Shown here: one piece after another, positions 34,610-43,713 of the stretch
Numbering within the stretch: the stretch's first letter is position 1
How the letters are laid out: every line of letters begins with the position of its first letter
Source of the DNA: Streptomyces clavifer
GTDB lineage: Bacteria; Actinomycetota; Actinomycetes; Streptomycetales; Streptomycetaceae
Direction of reading: 5' to 3'
Length of the DNA stretch: 64,000 bases
NCBI GenBank assembly: GCA_014651175.1
Contig: BMWJ01000010.1
Location: 186,001-250,000, forward strand
Position numbers and translations under genes: made by a program
The notes under the pieces: model-generated
What the model was told of the DNA's origin: nothing
Seen by the model: the letters and a program-made list of their open reading frames with translations, nothing else
The model's database searches: none

Positions 34610-35512
34610 ATGACCGCGCCGCAGCCTGCCGAATCCCTTACCGCCGCTGCCTCGGACGCCACCGCCGAGCAGTACGTCCTCACACTCTCGTGCCCCGACA
34701 AACAGGGCATCGTGCACGCCGTGTCGAGCTATCTCTTCACGACCGGCTGCAACATCGAGGACAGCCAGCAGTTCGGCGACCACGACACCGGGCTCTTCTT
34801 CATGCGCGTCCACTTCTCGGCGGACGTCACGGTGGACGTGGACAAGCTGCGCGCCGGCTTCGCCGCGATCGGGGACGCCTTCGGGATGGAGTGGCAGATA
34901 CACGGCTCGTCCGACCGGATGCGCGTCGTCCTGATGGTCAGCAAGTTCGGCCACTGCCTGAACGACCTGCTCTTCCGGTCCGGCATCGGTGCGCTGCCGG
35001 TCGAGATCGTGGCCGTCGTCTCCAACCACACGGATTTCGCCGAGCTCGTCGCCTCGTACGGCATCCCCTTCCGGCACATCCCGGTGAACAGGGAGAACAA
35101 GGCGGAGGCGGAGGCACAGCTGCTGGAGCTGGTGCGCGGGGAGAACGTGGAGCTGGTCGTCCTGGCCCGCTACATGCAGGTGCTCTCGGACGATCTCTGC
35201 AAGCAGCTGAGCGGCCGGATCATCAACATCCACCACTCCTTCCTGCCGAGCTTCAAGGGCGCGAAGCCGTACCACCAGGCCCATGCGCGCGGCGTGAAGC
35301 TGATCGGTGCGACGGCGCACTACGTGACCGCCGACCTCGACGAGGGGCCGATCATCGAGCAGGAGGTGGAGCGGGTCGGGCACGGCGTCACGCCGGACCA
35401 GCTCGTCGCCGTGGGGCGGGACGTGGAGTGCCAGGCGCTGGCCCGCGCGGTCAAGTGGCACGCCGAGCGGCGCATCCTGCTCAACGGCCGCCGCACGGTG
35501 GTCTTCGCGTAG
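34610..35512 (+). CDS. purU: formyltetrahydrofolate deformylase
   Basis: A 300-residue enzyme. The N-terminal ACT domain (LTLSCPDKQGIVHAVSSYLF, about 24-100) senses amino acids (Met/Gly in E. coli). The C-terminal hydrolase domain has the formyltransferase-fold catalytic Asn-His-Asp set in GRIINIHHSFLPSFKGAKPY and GATAHYVTADLDEGPIIEQE. It hydrolyses 10-formyl-THF to formate and THF, balancing the one-carbon pool. It is a monocistronic-looking gene, convergent with the anti-sigma gene. Confidence 0.94.
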   Translation: MTAPQPAESLTAAASDATAEQYVLTLSCPDKQGIVHAVSSYLFTTGCNIEDSQQFGDHDTGLFFMRVHFSADVTVDVDKLRAGFAAIGDAFGMEWQIHGSSDRMRVVLMVSKFGHCLNDLLFRSGIGALPVEIVAVVSNHTDFAELVASYGIPFRHIPVNRENKAEAEAQLLELVRGENVELVVLARYMQVLSDDLCKQLSGRIINIHHSFLPSFKGAKPYHQAHARGVKLIGATAHYVTADLDEGPIIEQEVERVGHGVTPDQLVAVGRDVECQALARAVKWHAERRILLNGRRTVVFA

Positions 35513-35518
35513 CCGGGA

Positions 35519-36739
35519 TCACAGCCTGCTGAGGGAGGCCGCGGCGAACAGCACGTCGCTGATCGCCTCGCGGTCGCCCTCCTGCCCCGCGGCGGCCTCC
35601 ACCGGCGGGACGTGCCCGGCGACCAGCCGGCAGAACTCCACACCGTCGAGCGCGACCTGCGCCACCGTGTGACCGGGCGAGCCGACCGCGGCGGGCGAGT
35701 CCAGCGCGATGTACCAGTCGCCGCCGCCCCGGCCCTCGACCTCCAGGTGCAGGGAACGGCCCGGGGACCCGGCCGTGACCAGGTGGCGGGCCGCACCCGC
35801 CAGCCCCGCACGCCGGCGCCCGGCCAGGGTGGCCGGCAGCAGCCGGACCGCGAGGTCGATCATCCGGTGGAGATGGGCTGCGGCGGGAGGCTCGTACGGA
35901 TAGTCCACCGCGTCAGCGATGTCCCCGGCGTGTACCCAGCACTCGAAGGCCCGTTCCAGCAGGGAGTCCGTCAGGGGGAGGGCGAAGTCCCCGTACGGGA
36001 CGGAGAGCTCCGAGACGCTCCGGCCGGCGAACGACACCGTGCGCACCAGGGTGTGGCTCTGGTCGCGCCACGGTTCCCGGACGGCCCGGGTGGGCGGCCG
36101 GTAAGCGGCCGACCAATACGTTTCGGTGCGCTCGGTCGGTGACAGGGGCTTGTCCCCGCAACCGAGCGGGTCGTCCAGGCCGAGAGCGGTGGAGACCAGG
36201 CCGTCGACGGCCGTCAGATGGCCGATCACCCCGGCGACCGTCGTCTTCCGGCCGGTCTGACGTTCGCCGTCGAACCACTTCAGCCGTACCGGCGCGTGCC
36301 ACTCGGGGCTGCCGATGTCCCGGAGGAGCGCGTCGAGCCGGGCGGTCTCCGTGTCGTAGGGGGCGGCCCAGGACGGGACGGGGATCCGGGCCGGACGGCG
36401 GCTCAGACAGCTCTCCAGGACCCGGGCCCGGAGCATCGGGTCCAGATCCAGGCTGCCGTCGGTGTGCAGGAGCCCCACGGCGTCCCGCAGCCGCAGGGCC
36501 TCGTCGGCACAGGGGGCGCACGAGGTGAGGTGCTCCTCGACCGCCGCGGTCTCCTCGGCGGAGCAGGCTGCCAGGGCCCAGGCGCCGAGCAGCGAGGTGA
36601 GCACCTTGTGGGAGAGCTGCGGCACGACGGGCGGAGCGGGCAGGTACGCGCGGTCGTCGGCGGGGGCCCGCGGGGCCGGTATGCGCCGTTCGCCGTGGAG
36701 CCTGTCGTCGCGGCCGGAGCCGTCGGTGCCGCCGCTCAT
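35519..36739 (-). CDS. zinc-finger anti-sigma factor fused to a maleylpyruvate-isomerase-like domain
   Basis: A 406-residue protein. The N-terminal ZAS motif is His70-x3-Cys74-x2-Cys77 (VEEHLTSCAPCADEALRLRD), the hallmark of ECF anti-sigma factors. From about 125 on the sequence is DinB/MDMPI-like (TVAGVIGHLTAVDGLVSTAL, then DYPYEPPAAAHLHRMIDLAV). No transmembrane helix is visible, so it is a soluble anti-sigma whose C-terminal domain may be the sensor, perhaps of mycothiol or redox state. It overlaps the sigma gene by four bases. Confidence 0.86.
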   Translation of the reverse strand: MSGGTDGSGRDDRLHGERRIPAPRAPADDRAYLPAPPVVPQLSHKVLTSLLGAWALAACSAEETAAVEEHLTSCAPCADEALRLRDAVGLLHTDGSLDLDPMLRARVLESCLSRRPARIPVPSWAAPYDTETARLDALLRDIGSPEWHAPVRLKWFDGERQTGRKTTVAGVIGHLTAVDGLVSTALGLDDPLGCGDKPLSPTERTETYWSAAYRPPTRAVREPWRDQSHTLVRTVSFAGRSVSELSVPYGDFALPLTDSLLERAFECWVHAGDIADAVDYPYEPPAAAHLHRMIDLAVRLLPATLAGRRRAGLAGAARHLVTAGSPGRSLHLEVEGRGGGDWYIALDSPAAVGSPGHTVAQVALDGVEFCRLVAGHVPPVEAAAGQEGDREAISDVLFAAASLSRL

Positions 36740-37434
36740 GGGGTGTGTCCGTATCCGGGAGGCGAGGAGCCCGCTTGCGGGTGGGTGTTCGCGGTGGCGA
36801 GCAGCTGGAGCCCGAGCCGCAGCCGGCGCCGGGCCTCCTCGCCGGTGACGCCGAGGTCGGCGGCGGTCTGCCGGTAGTCCCGGCGCTGGACGTACGCGAG
36901 CTCCAGCGCGGCGCGCAGCGGCGCGGGCATGGAGGCGACGATGTAGTCGGCGCGGGCGGCGACGGTGGCCCTGCGCACCAGGTGCTCCAGCTCCCGCTCA
37001 CGGGCGTCCGCGCCGGAGCCGTCCGCCGGTGCCGCGAGGGCGTCCGGGCTGTCGGTACGGGGGCCGTCCGCCTCCTGCCGGTCCGCGCCGGAGCCGTCCG
37101 CGGGTGCTGCGAGGGCGTCCCGGTGGCCCGTACCGGCGCCGTCCGCGCCGTGCGTCCCGCGGAGCCGCTGCACGGACCGGCGGTGGGTGAGCCATGCCAC
37201 CCAGGACCTCATCGAGCCCTGCTTGGGGTCGTACGCGCCCGGGTTCTCCCAGACGAAGTGGAAGACCTCGCGGGTCACCAGGTCGGCTGCGTCCTCGTCG
37301 TCGAGCATGCGGTGGGCCTGGCTGTGCACGAGGGGAGCGAACCGGTCGTAGAGCTCGCCGAGCGCCGCCGCCTCGCCGCGCGTCAGCCGCTGCTGCATCC
37401 GGCGGTCCCAGCGCGGTGGTGCGTCCTTCGCCAT
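36736..37434 (-). CDS. ECF RNA polymerase sigma factor
   Basis: A 232-residue ECF sigma factor: region 2 at about 20-85 (LGELYDRFAPLVHSQAHRML, DEDAADLVTREVFHFVWENP), a long Ala/Asp/Gly linker, and region 4 at about 165-225 (YVQRRDYRQTAADLGVTGEE). The linker holds two copies of DALAAPADGSGAD, a recent in-frame duplication. The start at ATG 37434 precedes the anti-sigma gene, which starts inside its stop codon. It is likely to be autoregulated and controlled by that partner. Confidence 0.9.
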   Translation of the reverse strand: MAKDAPPRWDRRMQQRLTRGEAAALGELYDRFAPLVHSQAHRMLDDEDAADLVTREVFHFVWENPGAYDPKQGSMRSWVAWLTHRRSVQRLRGTHGADGAGTGHRDALAAPADGSGADRQEADGPRTDSPDALAAPADGSGADARERELEHLVRRATVAARADYIVASMPAPLRAALELAYVQRRDYRQTAADLGVTGEEARRRLRLGLQLLATANTHPQAGSSPPGYGHTP

Positions 37435-37725
37435 CCAGCCCCCAGCCCTGTGCCCCTCGTCACCCCGAATGTAGTGGGCGGGCTCCGGCGAGCACGCACC
37501 TTTGCGCCAAGTACGTCCCCCGAGTGGCGCTGAATGATAGGGAACACAGCGCGCTTTGCCGTTTCCTGGCCGGGTAAACCGGTCGCCGGTGATCATTTCT
37601 GGATGAATCCCGTGCGGGGGCGCTGAGCGCGCCGGAGTTTCACAAAGGCGCAACGTGGGCACCCGCGAGGAGGAACGGAAACTTCCGGATCCTCCGGATG
37701 CCACCGGAACGAAAGGCCCCGTCGC

Positions 37726-38100
37726 GTGACGCTGAAGGTGGACGAGACCGAGCAGGGCGCGTGGACCGTGCTGCGGATACGCGGTGAACTCGATCTGGTG
37801 ACCTCACCCGTCGTACGTCAGTCCGTCCACGGGGCGGTGGCCGAGGGGCAGCACGACGTGGTCCTCGACCTCTCGGGCGTCCTCTTCTGCGACTCCAGCG
37901 GCGTCGGCGTCCTGATCGCCTCCCGGCGCCTCATGAAGTCCTGCGGCGGACGGCTGCGGCTGATCCTCCCGGCCCGTGGCGCGGTGGACGGCTCCCACGT
38001 CAACAAGGTGCTCGGCGCCCTGGGCGTACGCAGACTCTTCGAGGTCTACCCCGACGCCGATGCGGCCACCGACGAGGAAGCCCAGCCGCTCACCGCCTGA
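37726..38100 (+). CDS. STAS-domain anti-sigma factor antagonist
   Basis: A 124-residue single STAS domain. The phosphorylatable site lies in VLDLSGVLFCDSSGVGVLIA, at Ser57/Ser58. Unphosphorylated proteins of this type release a sigma factor by binding its HATPase anti-sigma partner. A HATPase protein is encoded 1.2 kb downstream (39276). GTG 37726 is the start. The upstream region has GCTT-15-GGGTAA at 37553-37577, reminiscent of a SigB-type promoter but not convincing. Confidence 0.9.
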   Translation: MTLKVDETEQGAWTVLRIRGELDLVTSPVVRQSVHGAVAEGQHDVVLDLSGVLFCDSSGVGVLIASRRLMKSCGGRLRLILPARGAVDGSHVNKVLGALGVRRLFEVYPDADAATDEEAQPLTA

Positions 38101-38183
38101 ACACCTCGGGCCGGCACCCGGTTCCGATACGTGCGACGGGGGTTGGTGACACGTGACGCCCCGGGGCGTCGTACGCTCCCCGC

Positions 38184-38714
38184 ATGGACAGCGCAGAGTA
38201 CGAGCGCAAGATCGCGCACCGGTTCGCCGCCTTCGACCAGGACGGCAACGGCTACATCGATCGCGCCGATTTCAACGCCGCAGCGGCCCGTCTGCTCACC
38301 GAATTCGGCACGACGGCCCGCTGCGACAAGGGTCAGGCCCTCTACACGGGCGCCGAGGCCTTCTGGCAGGGCATGGCCGGGATCGCCGACGTGGACGGGG
38401 ACCAGCGCGTCAATCGCGAGGAGTTCGTGGGCGGAGCCGTGAAGCGGCTGCGCGACAGCCCCGAGCGGTTCGCGGAGATCGCCAGGCCCTTCCTGCGCGC
38501 GGCGATCGCCGTGGCGGGCGGCGGGCACGCCGACGGGCCGGCCGCGGCCCCGGTCGCCGCGGTGGAGCGCGCCCTGCGCGTCCTGGGTGCCGAGGACGAG
38601 GTCGCGAGCATCGCGGCCCGGAGCCTGGACACCGACGGCGACGGCACCGTCGCCGAAGCGGACGCGGTCGACGCCTTCGCCGCGTACTTCACCGTGATCG
38701 AACCGGACGCGTAG
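38184..38714 (+). CDS. EF-hand calcium-binding protein
   Basis: A 176-residue calerythrin-like protein with three clear EF loops: DQDGNGYIDRAD (18-29), DVDGDQRVNREE (69-80) and DTDGDGTVAEAD (148-159). The first and third end in Asp instead of Glu at position 12. A fourth hand near residue 110 is degenerate. Streptomyces EF-hand proteins such as CabC buffer Ca2+ and influence spore germination and aerial growth. Its exact role is unknown. Confidence 0.9.
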   Translation: MDSAEYERKIAHRFAAFDQDGNGYIDRADFNAAAARLLTEFGTTARCDKGQALYTGAEAFWQGMAGIADVDGDQRVNREEFVGGAVKRLRDSPERFAEIARPFLRAAIAVAGGGHADGPAAAPVAAVERALRVLGAEDEVASIAARSLDTDGDGTVAEADAVDAFAAYFTVIEPDA

Positions 38715-39275
38715 CGCCGCCGCACAACACGCCCGACGGCGCGAGCAGTTCGCGCCGCCCCGCGGGCCGGCCGGGTGCCCTCCCGGACCGGCCCGTACCG
38801 CCGTCCGCAGGGCCGTCATGGCTGACCGGAGGCGTGCGGCCGGTGCGTGCGCGGGTGACGCAGCGCAGCCGGACGGCACCGGGGCACGGGGGTGTGCCGG
38901 GAGCGATCCGTCACCGGGCGGAGTCGGCCGGACCGCTCGGGTACGCTCCGTCGGGTGCGAGTGGTTCTGGAACCGGAGCATCCGGATGTGGCCCGTGCGG
39001 CCGTTCCGGACCGGGAGCCATGCCCCGCTCGTGGCCCACGGAGATGCGCCGGGCCTGCCGGGGAGCCCTTCCCCGAGGCGACGGGGCGATCCTGTTCGAC
39101 TCTCCGCAGCACGCGTCGCACAGTATGGGCCACGCGTACTCCTTCGCGCTGGAATATGCCCGAAGCGCTTGTTGCGGTGACTGTACGTCAACCATGCTGT
39201 CCCGAAGGGGAGTCACGTTCCGTGACCCTGAGGAGGCGCTAGGCGATGTGTCCGCCGGTTCGGATGGTGTGAGCG
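38715..39275. other. 561-bp stretch without a convincing gene
   Basis: Short frames exist on both strands, including one at 38911-39177 (minus) and Cys-rich peptides near 39150-39200, but none combines a ribosome-binding site with strong third-position G/C bias. Near 39110-39220 the A+T content is locally higher than in the flanks, as expected for the promoter of the HATPase gene. Confidence 0.5.
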
Positions 39276-39755
39276 GTGCAGGTGCTTCAGGTTCAGCTGG
39301 AGGTCGGGCCGGATCCCGCGGAAGTGGGGCGGGCCCGCAGATGGGCGCGGTCGCGGCTGATCGGGTCCGGGATGGAGGACGAGCCGCTCGCCGAGACGAT
39401 CATCCTGCTCATCTCGGAGCTCGTCACCAACGCGGTGGTCCACACGGGCTGCCCCGCCGTGCTGCGGATGCTGTTCGGACCGACGGGGGCGACGGGCACG
39501 GTGCGGGTCGAGGTGACCGACACCAGCTGTCGTCCGCCCCAGCCGCGTCACGCGGAGGGCGAGGACACCAACGGCCGCGGGCTGGAGCTGGTGGACGGCC
39601 TGGCGGATCGCTGGGGCTGGCAGCCGGAAGGCGCCGGGAAGCGCATCTGGTGCGAGATCGACCGGGGCGGCCCCCCGCTGGTCCGGCTGATCAAGGAACA
39701 GCCGGACGGAGTGAAGGCCGGGTCCGGCCTCCGGCCGGCAGCCCCCCTGGTCTAG
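39276..39755 (+). CDS. HATPase-domain (RsbW/SpoIIAB-like) regulatory kinase
   Basis: A 159-residue protein with the GHKL ATP-binding fold: the N box in ETIILLISELVTNAVVHTGC, the G1-type VEVTDTSCRPP and the G2-type GRGLELVDGLADRWGW. Such proteins bind sigma factors or phosphorylate STAS antagonists. Its natural partner in this window could be the STAS protein at 37726. It starts at GTG 39276, with a fairly long Pro/Gly-rich C-terminal tail. Confidence 0.88.
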   Translation: MQVLQVQLEVGPDPAEVGRARRWARSRLIGSGMEDEPLAETIILLISELVTNAVVHTGCPAVLRMLFGPTGATGTVRVEVTDTSCRPPQPRHAEGEDTNGRGLELVDGLADRWGWQPEGAGKRIWCEIDRGGPPLVRLIKEQPDGVKAGSGLRPAAPLV

Positions 39756-39863
39756 GGCCACCCGGTTCGGATCAGGCCGGGCTCGGATGCTCCGGCACCC
39801 GGCACCGCACCTCCCGGCTGACGGACGGCGGGGCCGGGCGGCGACGGCTCGTGGCGCCGGCGA

Positions 39864-40736
39864 TCACGACGCCGGGCGTGGTGGCGCCATGGCCCAGCGG
39901 ATCGCGGTGGTCAGCGCGCGCCCGGTCGGGGCCAGGCAGGCTTCGGCCGGGTGCGACAGGCGGGGCAGCTCCAGCGACGTACGGGCCCAGCGCGGGAGGG
40001 CGGCGACGGCGTTCGCGGCGAGCAGCGCGTAGGGCACACGGGCGACCAGGGGCAGCGGCGGGTGCAGCAGGATGAAGCGCGCCGCCTCGCGTGCTTCCTC
40101 CGTAGGGCGGAGTTCACCGCGGTAGGCCCCGAGACGGGCGACGAGTTCCTTCCGGTCGCGCGGCGGATCGATGACACCGAGTGCTTCCGCCACGCGTGCC
40201 GTGTCGGCGAGGTAACCGTCGCATCCGGTGGCGTCGAGCGGTGCGGCTCCGTAGCGCTGGTGGGCGAGCAGGAAACTCTCCACCTCGGCCACGTGCACCC
40301 AGCCGAGGAGGTGCGGGTCGGTGGCGTCGTAGGGCTCTCCGGACGGAGTCCTTCCGTGCACCAGGCCGTGTACGGCTCGCACCCGGTCGACGGCCTGCTG
40401 CGCCTGGTCGGCCGTTCCGTACGTGGTGACCGCGAGGAAGGTGCTGGTGCGCTGCAACCGTCCCCAGGGATCGCCGCGGTATCCGGAGTGGGCCGCCACG
40501 GCGGCCATCGCCAACGGGTGCAGGGACTGGAGCAGGAGTGCCCGGAGGCCGCCGATGAACATGGACGCGTCGCCGTGGACGGTGCGGATCGGCCGGTGCG
40601 GGCCGAACCAGCGCGGGCCCGGGGTGTCGTGGATGCGGGCGCGGTTCTCCGGCCCCGCGGGACCGGCGACGCGGGCGAAGACGGCGCTGCCGAGGCGTTC
40701 GCGCAGGTGAGGGGCTGCACGCATGGACGAGTCCAT
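39864..40736 (-). CDS. MpaB/rubber-oxygenase-like (DUF2236) protein
   Basis: A 290-residue protein of the oxygenase MpaB family: RTVHGDASMFIGGLRALLLQ, HPLAMAAVAAHSGYRGDPWG and LLGWVHVAEVESFLLAHQRY. Conserved histidines and Arg residues in these segments bind haem in latex-clearing oxygenases. The reaction here is unknown. It starts 15 bases after the GlxA-type regulator stops, on the same strand, so the two are probably co-transcribed. ATG 40736 or 40724 may be the start. Confidence 0.82.
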   Translation of the reverse strand: MDSSMRAAPHLRERLGSAVFARVAGPAGPENRARIHDTPGPRWFGPHRPIRTVHGDASMFIGGLRALLLQSLHPLAMAAVAAHSGYRGDPWGRLQRTSTFLAVTTYGTADQAQQAVDRVRAVHGLVHGRTPSGEPYDATDPHLLGWVHVAEVESFLLAHQRYGAAPLDATGCDGYLADTARVAEALGVIDPPRDRKELVARLGAYRGELRPTEEAREAARFILLHPPLPLVARVPYALLAANAVAALPRWARTSLELPRLSHPAEACLAPTGRALTTAIRWAMAPPRPAS

Positions 40737-40751
40737 GGACCCAGTATGCGC

Positions 40752-41771
40752 TCATGGCCGCCCGGCACCTGCTGTCCCGCGCGCCCCGTCGGCGGCCGTC
40801 GACCGGAACGTCCGCCGATAGGCCATCGGTGACACCCCCAGGGCCGCCTGCACACGCTGGCGCAGGGAGGTGGCCGTACCGAAGCCCGCGTCCCGTGCCA
40901 CCTGGTCGATCGACAGGTCCGTGGACTCCAGCAGCTGCCGGGCCCGCTCCACCCGCTGCTGGGTGAGCCACTGCCCCGGGCTGATCCCGACCTCCTCGCG
41001 GAAGCGGCGGGTGAACGTGCGGATGCTCATCGCCTCCTGCTGGGCCAGGTCACGCAGCAGGATCGGCTGGTCCAGCCGGCCGAGCGCCCAGGCCCGCGCG
41101 GCCGTCGTGGTGGCGAGCTGTGCCTCCGGTACGGGCCGCTGGATGTACTGCGCCTGGCCCCCGTCGCGGTGCGGCGGTACGACGGTGCGGCGGGCGACGT
41201 CGTTGGCGACGGCGGTGCCGTGGTCGCGGCGCACGATGTGGAGGCAGAGGTCGATCCCGGCGGCCACCCCCGCGGACGTCAGCACGTCCCCGTCGTCGAT
41301 GAACAGCACGTCCGGGTCGACGCGGACCTGGGGGAAGAGCCGCTGGAAGTGGTCGGCGGAGGACCAGTGGGTGGTGGCGGGGCGGCCGTCGAGATATCCG
41401 GCCGCGGCGAGGACGTACCCGCCCGTGCAGATGGACACCATCCGGGTCCCCGGCCTGATGTGCGCGAGCGCGGCGCCGAGCTCGTCGGTGAGCCTGCCCT
41501 CCGTGTGGACGGGGCCGAGCTCGTGCGAGGCGGGGATGACGACGGTGTCGGCGGTGGCGAGGGCCTCGGGCCCGTGCTCGACCAGGATGCTGAAGTCGGC
41601 GTCGGTGCGGACCGGGCCCGGCCGACGGGCGGAACAGGTCATTACCTCGTACAGCTTCCGGCCACCGCCGACCGGTCCGGAGCTCAGCGAACGGCCGAAG
41701 ATCCTTTGCGGGATGCCCAGTTCGAAGGGGAGCAGCCCGTCGAGGGCGAGTACGACGACGCGGTGCGGCAC
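40752..41771 (-). CDS. GlxA-family (DJ-1/PfpI plus AraC) transcriptional regulator
   Basis: A 339-residue regulator. The N-terminal DJ-1/PfpI-like domain (1-185) includes RMVSICTGGYVLAAAGYLDG with the nucleophile-elbow Cys. The C-terminal AraC HTH pair is at 225-320 (EAMSIRTFTRRFREEVGISP, SIDQVARDAGFGTATSLRQR). GTG 41771 follows AGAGGAAGAGG and is preferred to the GTG at 41804. It is likely to control the downstream MpaB-like gene and perhaps the divergent DUF2809 gene. Confidence 0.88.
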   Translation of the reverse strand: MPHRVVVLALDGLLPFELGIPQRIFGRSLSSGPVGGGRKLYEVMTCSARRPGPVRTDADFSILVEHGPEALATADTVVIPASHELGPVHTEGRLTDELGAALAHIRPGTRMVSICTGGYVLAAAGYLDGRPATTHWSSADHFQRLFPQVRVDPDVLFIDDGDVLTSAGVAAGIDLCLHIVRRDHGTAVANDVARRTVVPPHRDGGQAQYIQRPVPEAQLATTTAARAWALGRLDQPILLRDLAQQEAMSIRTFTRRFREEVGISPGQWLTQQRVERARQLLESTDLSIDQVARDAGFGTATSLRQRVQAALGVSPMAYRRTFRSTAADGARGTAGAGRP

Positions 41772-41832
41772 GCGGATTCCTCTTCCTCTCGGGTTGGCTG
41801 CCACCGACTCTCAGCTGATACATGTCCCTGCT

Positions 41833-42249
41833 GTGAACGAAAAGTCGGCAGCCCGCACATTCATTCCCTCCGCGACCCTGACCCGGGCGGTGGCGGCGGC
41901 AGCCGCCCTCGTGACCGTGGCGGCCGGGCTGGGCGTCCGGTCGGTGGCGGGCGGGGACTTCGCCAAGTACGCCGGGTCCGCCCTCTACACGGTGCTGATC
42001 CACACGCTGGTCGTCCTGGTGGCCCCCCGGGTGCGCCCGGTGACGGCCGCCGTGGCCGCGCTGGCGTTCAGCTGGGCGGTCGAGCTGGCCCAGCTGACGG
42101 GCGTACCCGAGGACCTGTCCCGGCAGAGCACGGTCGCGCGGCTCGTCCTGGGCTCGACGTTCAACGCCCCGGACCTCTTCTGGTACGCGGTGGGGGCCGG
42201 CCTGGCCTGGGCGGTCCACACGGCGGCCTCCGCGCGCACCCGCGACTGA
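41833..42249 (+). CDS. DUF2809 membrane protein
   Basis: A 138-residue protein with about four membrane helices (LTRAVAAAAALVTVAAGLGV, SALYTVLIHTLVVLVAPRVR, AAVAALAFSWAVELAQLTGV, LFWYAVGAGLAWAVHTAASA). The FAKYAGSALYTVLIH and FNAPDLFWYAVG segments are typical of DUF2809. The start is GTG 41833 with a poor ribosome-binding site, in a 61-bp divergent gap with the GlxA gene. No function is known for the family. Confidence 0.78.
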   Translation: MNEKSAARTFIPSATLTRAVAAAAALVTVAAGLGVRSVAGGDFAKYAGSALYTVLIHTLVVLVAPRVRPVTAAVAALAFSWAVELAQLTGVPEDLSRQSTVARLVLGSTFNAPDLFWYAVGAGLAWAVHTAASARTRD

Positions 42250-42315
42250 CCCGGTGGCCCGATCCCTGCGAAGGGTGTCTGTCCAGCCACTCGTGGAGGG
42301 ACCGGGGCCACCAGG

Positions 42316-43662
42316 ATGCTGGTCCGCGTGAACCCGACAAGCAGACCGGCGGCCGTCCCCGTCCCCGTCCCCGTCGACGCCGTCCCGCCCCGCCGGCCCT
42401 CCCGCCCGCGGATCCACCGGGCGTGGATCGTCGCGGCCGTCACCTTCGTGACGATCATCGGCGGTGCGGCCTTCAACTCCCTGCCCGGCCTCCTCATCGA
42501 CCCCCTCCACACGGAGTTCGGCTGGTCCCGCGGGGAGATCGGCCTCGCCGTCTCCATCGACATGGCGCTGTACGGGCTCACCGCGCCGTTCGCCGCCGCG
42601 CTGATGGACCGCTTCGGCATCCGCCGGGTCGTGGTCGTGGCGCTGACGGCGGTGGCCGCCGGAGCGCTGGCGAGCGTCTGGATGACGGCGTCCTGGCAGC
42701 TGATGCTCTACTGGGGCCTGCTCGTCGGTCTGGGCACCGGCTCCATGGCACTGGCCTTCTCGGCGACCGTCACCAACCGCTGGTTCGTCGCCCGCCGCGG
42801 CCTGGTCACCGGCATCCTGACCGCGGCCGGGGCCTCCGGCCAGCTGGTCTTCCTCCCGCTGTGCGCCTGGATCGTCGACGAGCACGGCTGGCGCCCCGCC
42901 TCGGTGACGGTCGCCCTGGCCGCGCTCGTCGTCGTCCCGTTCGTCTGGCTCCTGATGCGCGACCACCCGGCCGACGTGGGCCTCGCCCCGTACGGCGGCA
43001 CGTACGTGGAGAAGCCCGCGCCCGCGGTGGGCGCGGCGACCCGCACCGTGCGCGTCCTCCTCGACGCCGCGCGCACGGGGCCGTTCTGGCTGCTGGCCGG
43101 TTCGTTCGCGATCTGCGGTGCCTCCACCAACGGTCTGATCCGCACCCACTTCGTGCCCTCGGCACACGACCACGGCATGGCGATCACCGCGGCAGCCTCG
43201 CTCCTGGCCGTCATCGGTGTCTTCGACATCATCGGCACGATCTTCAGCGGCTGGCTCACGGACCGCTTCGACGCCCGCAGGCTGCTCGCCGTGTACTACG
43301 CCCTGCGCGGCGTCTCGCTGCTGTTCCTGCCGATGCTGATGGCCCCGGCCGTGCACCCGCCCATGATCTTCTTCATCGTCTTCTACGGCCTGGACTGGGT
43401 CGCCACGGTCCCGCCGACGATGGCCCTGTGCCGTGAGCACTACGGCGAGGACAGCGCGATCGTCTTCGGCTGGGTCCTGGCCTCGCACCAGGTGGGCGCG
43501 GCGCTGGTGGCGTTCCTCGGTGGCGTGGCACGCGACGTGTCCGGTTCGTACGACGTGGTCTGGTACGCCTCGGGGGCGCTGTGCGCGACAGCGGCCCTGA
43601 TGGCCCTGGTCATCCGCGGGCAGCCGACGGACCGGCCCGGGGCCCCGAAGGCCCCCGCCTGA
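42316..43662 (+). CDS. MFS transporter
   Basis: A 448-residue major-facilitator protein with 12 predicted helices. The motif-A-like loop ALMDRFGIRRVVVVALTAVA is between helices 2 and 3, and SGWLTDRFDARRLLAVYYAL is its counterpart in the second half. It resembles the oxalate/formate or monocarboxylate branch (WSRGEIGLAVSIDMALYGLT). A VPVPVPV run in the N-terminal tail comes from a CCCGTC tandem repeat at about 42355-42375. The substrate is unknown. Confidence 0.88.
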   Translation: MLVRVNPTSRPAAVPVPVPVDAVPPRRPSRPRIHRAWIVAAVTFVTIIGGAAFNSLPGLLIDPLHTEFGWSRGEIGLAVSIDMALYGLTAPFAAALMDRFGIRRVVVVALTAVAAGALASVWMTASWQLMLYWGLLVGLGTGSMALAFSATVTNRWFVARRGLVTGILTAAGASGQLVFLPLCAWIVDEHGWRPASVTVALAALVVVPFVWLLMRDHPADVGLAPYGGTYVEKPAPAVGAATRTVRVLLDAARTGPFWLLAGSFAICGASTNGLIRTHFVPSAHDHGMAITAAASLLAVIGVFDIIGTIFSGWLTDRFDARRLLAVYYALRGVSLLFLPMLMAPAVHPPMIFFIVFYGLDWVATVPPTMALCREHYGEDSAIVFGWVLASHQVGAALVAFLGGVARDVSGSYDVVWYASGALCATAALMALVIRGQPTDRPGAPKAPA

Positions 43663-43713
43663 CCCGTGAACGGGACGGGCCCGCTACCGTTCGGTCCCAC
43701 GGCAGGGGGGCGT

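Noticed and set aside
37553..37577. SigB-type promoter GCTT-15-GGGTAA upstream of the STAS gene
   Set aside because: The last base is off consensus and one-site matches of this loose motif are common by chance.
38911..39177. Minus-strand ORF with LCDACCGE segment
   Set aside because: Only about two thirds of third positions are G or C, far below neighbours, and there is no ribosome-binding site.
42355..42375. CCCGTC tandem repeat as a phase-variation tract
   Set aside because: The unit is six bases, so copy changes keep the reading frame, and it lies in a variable N-terminal tail.
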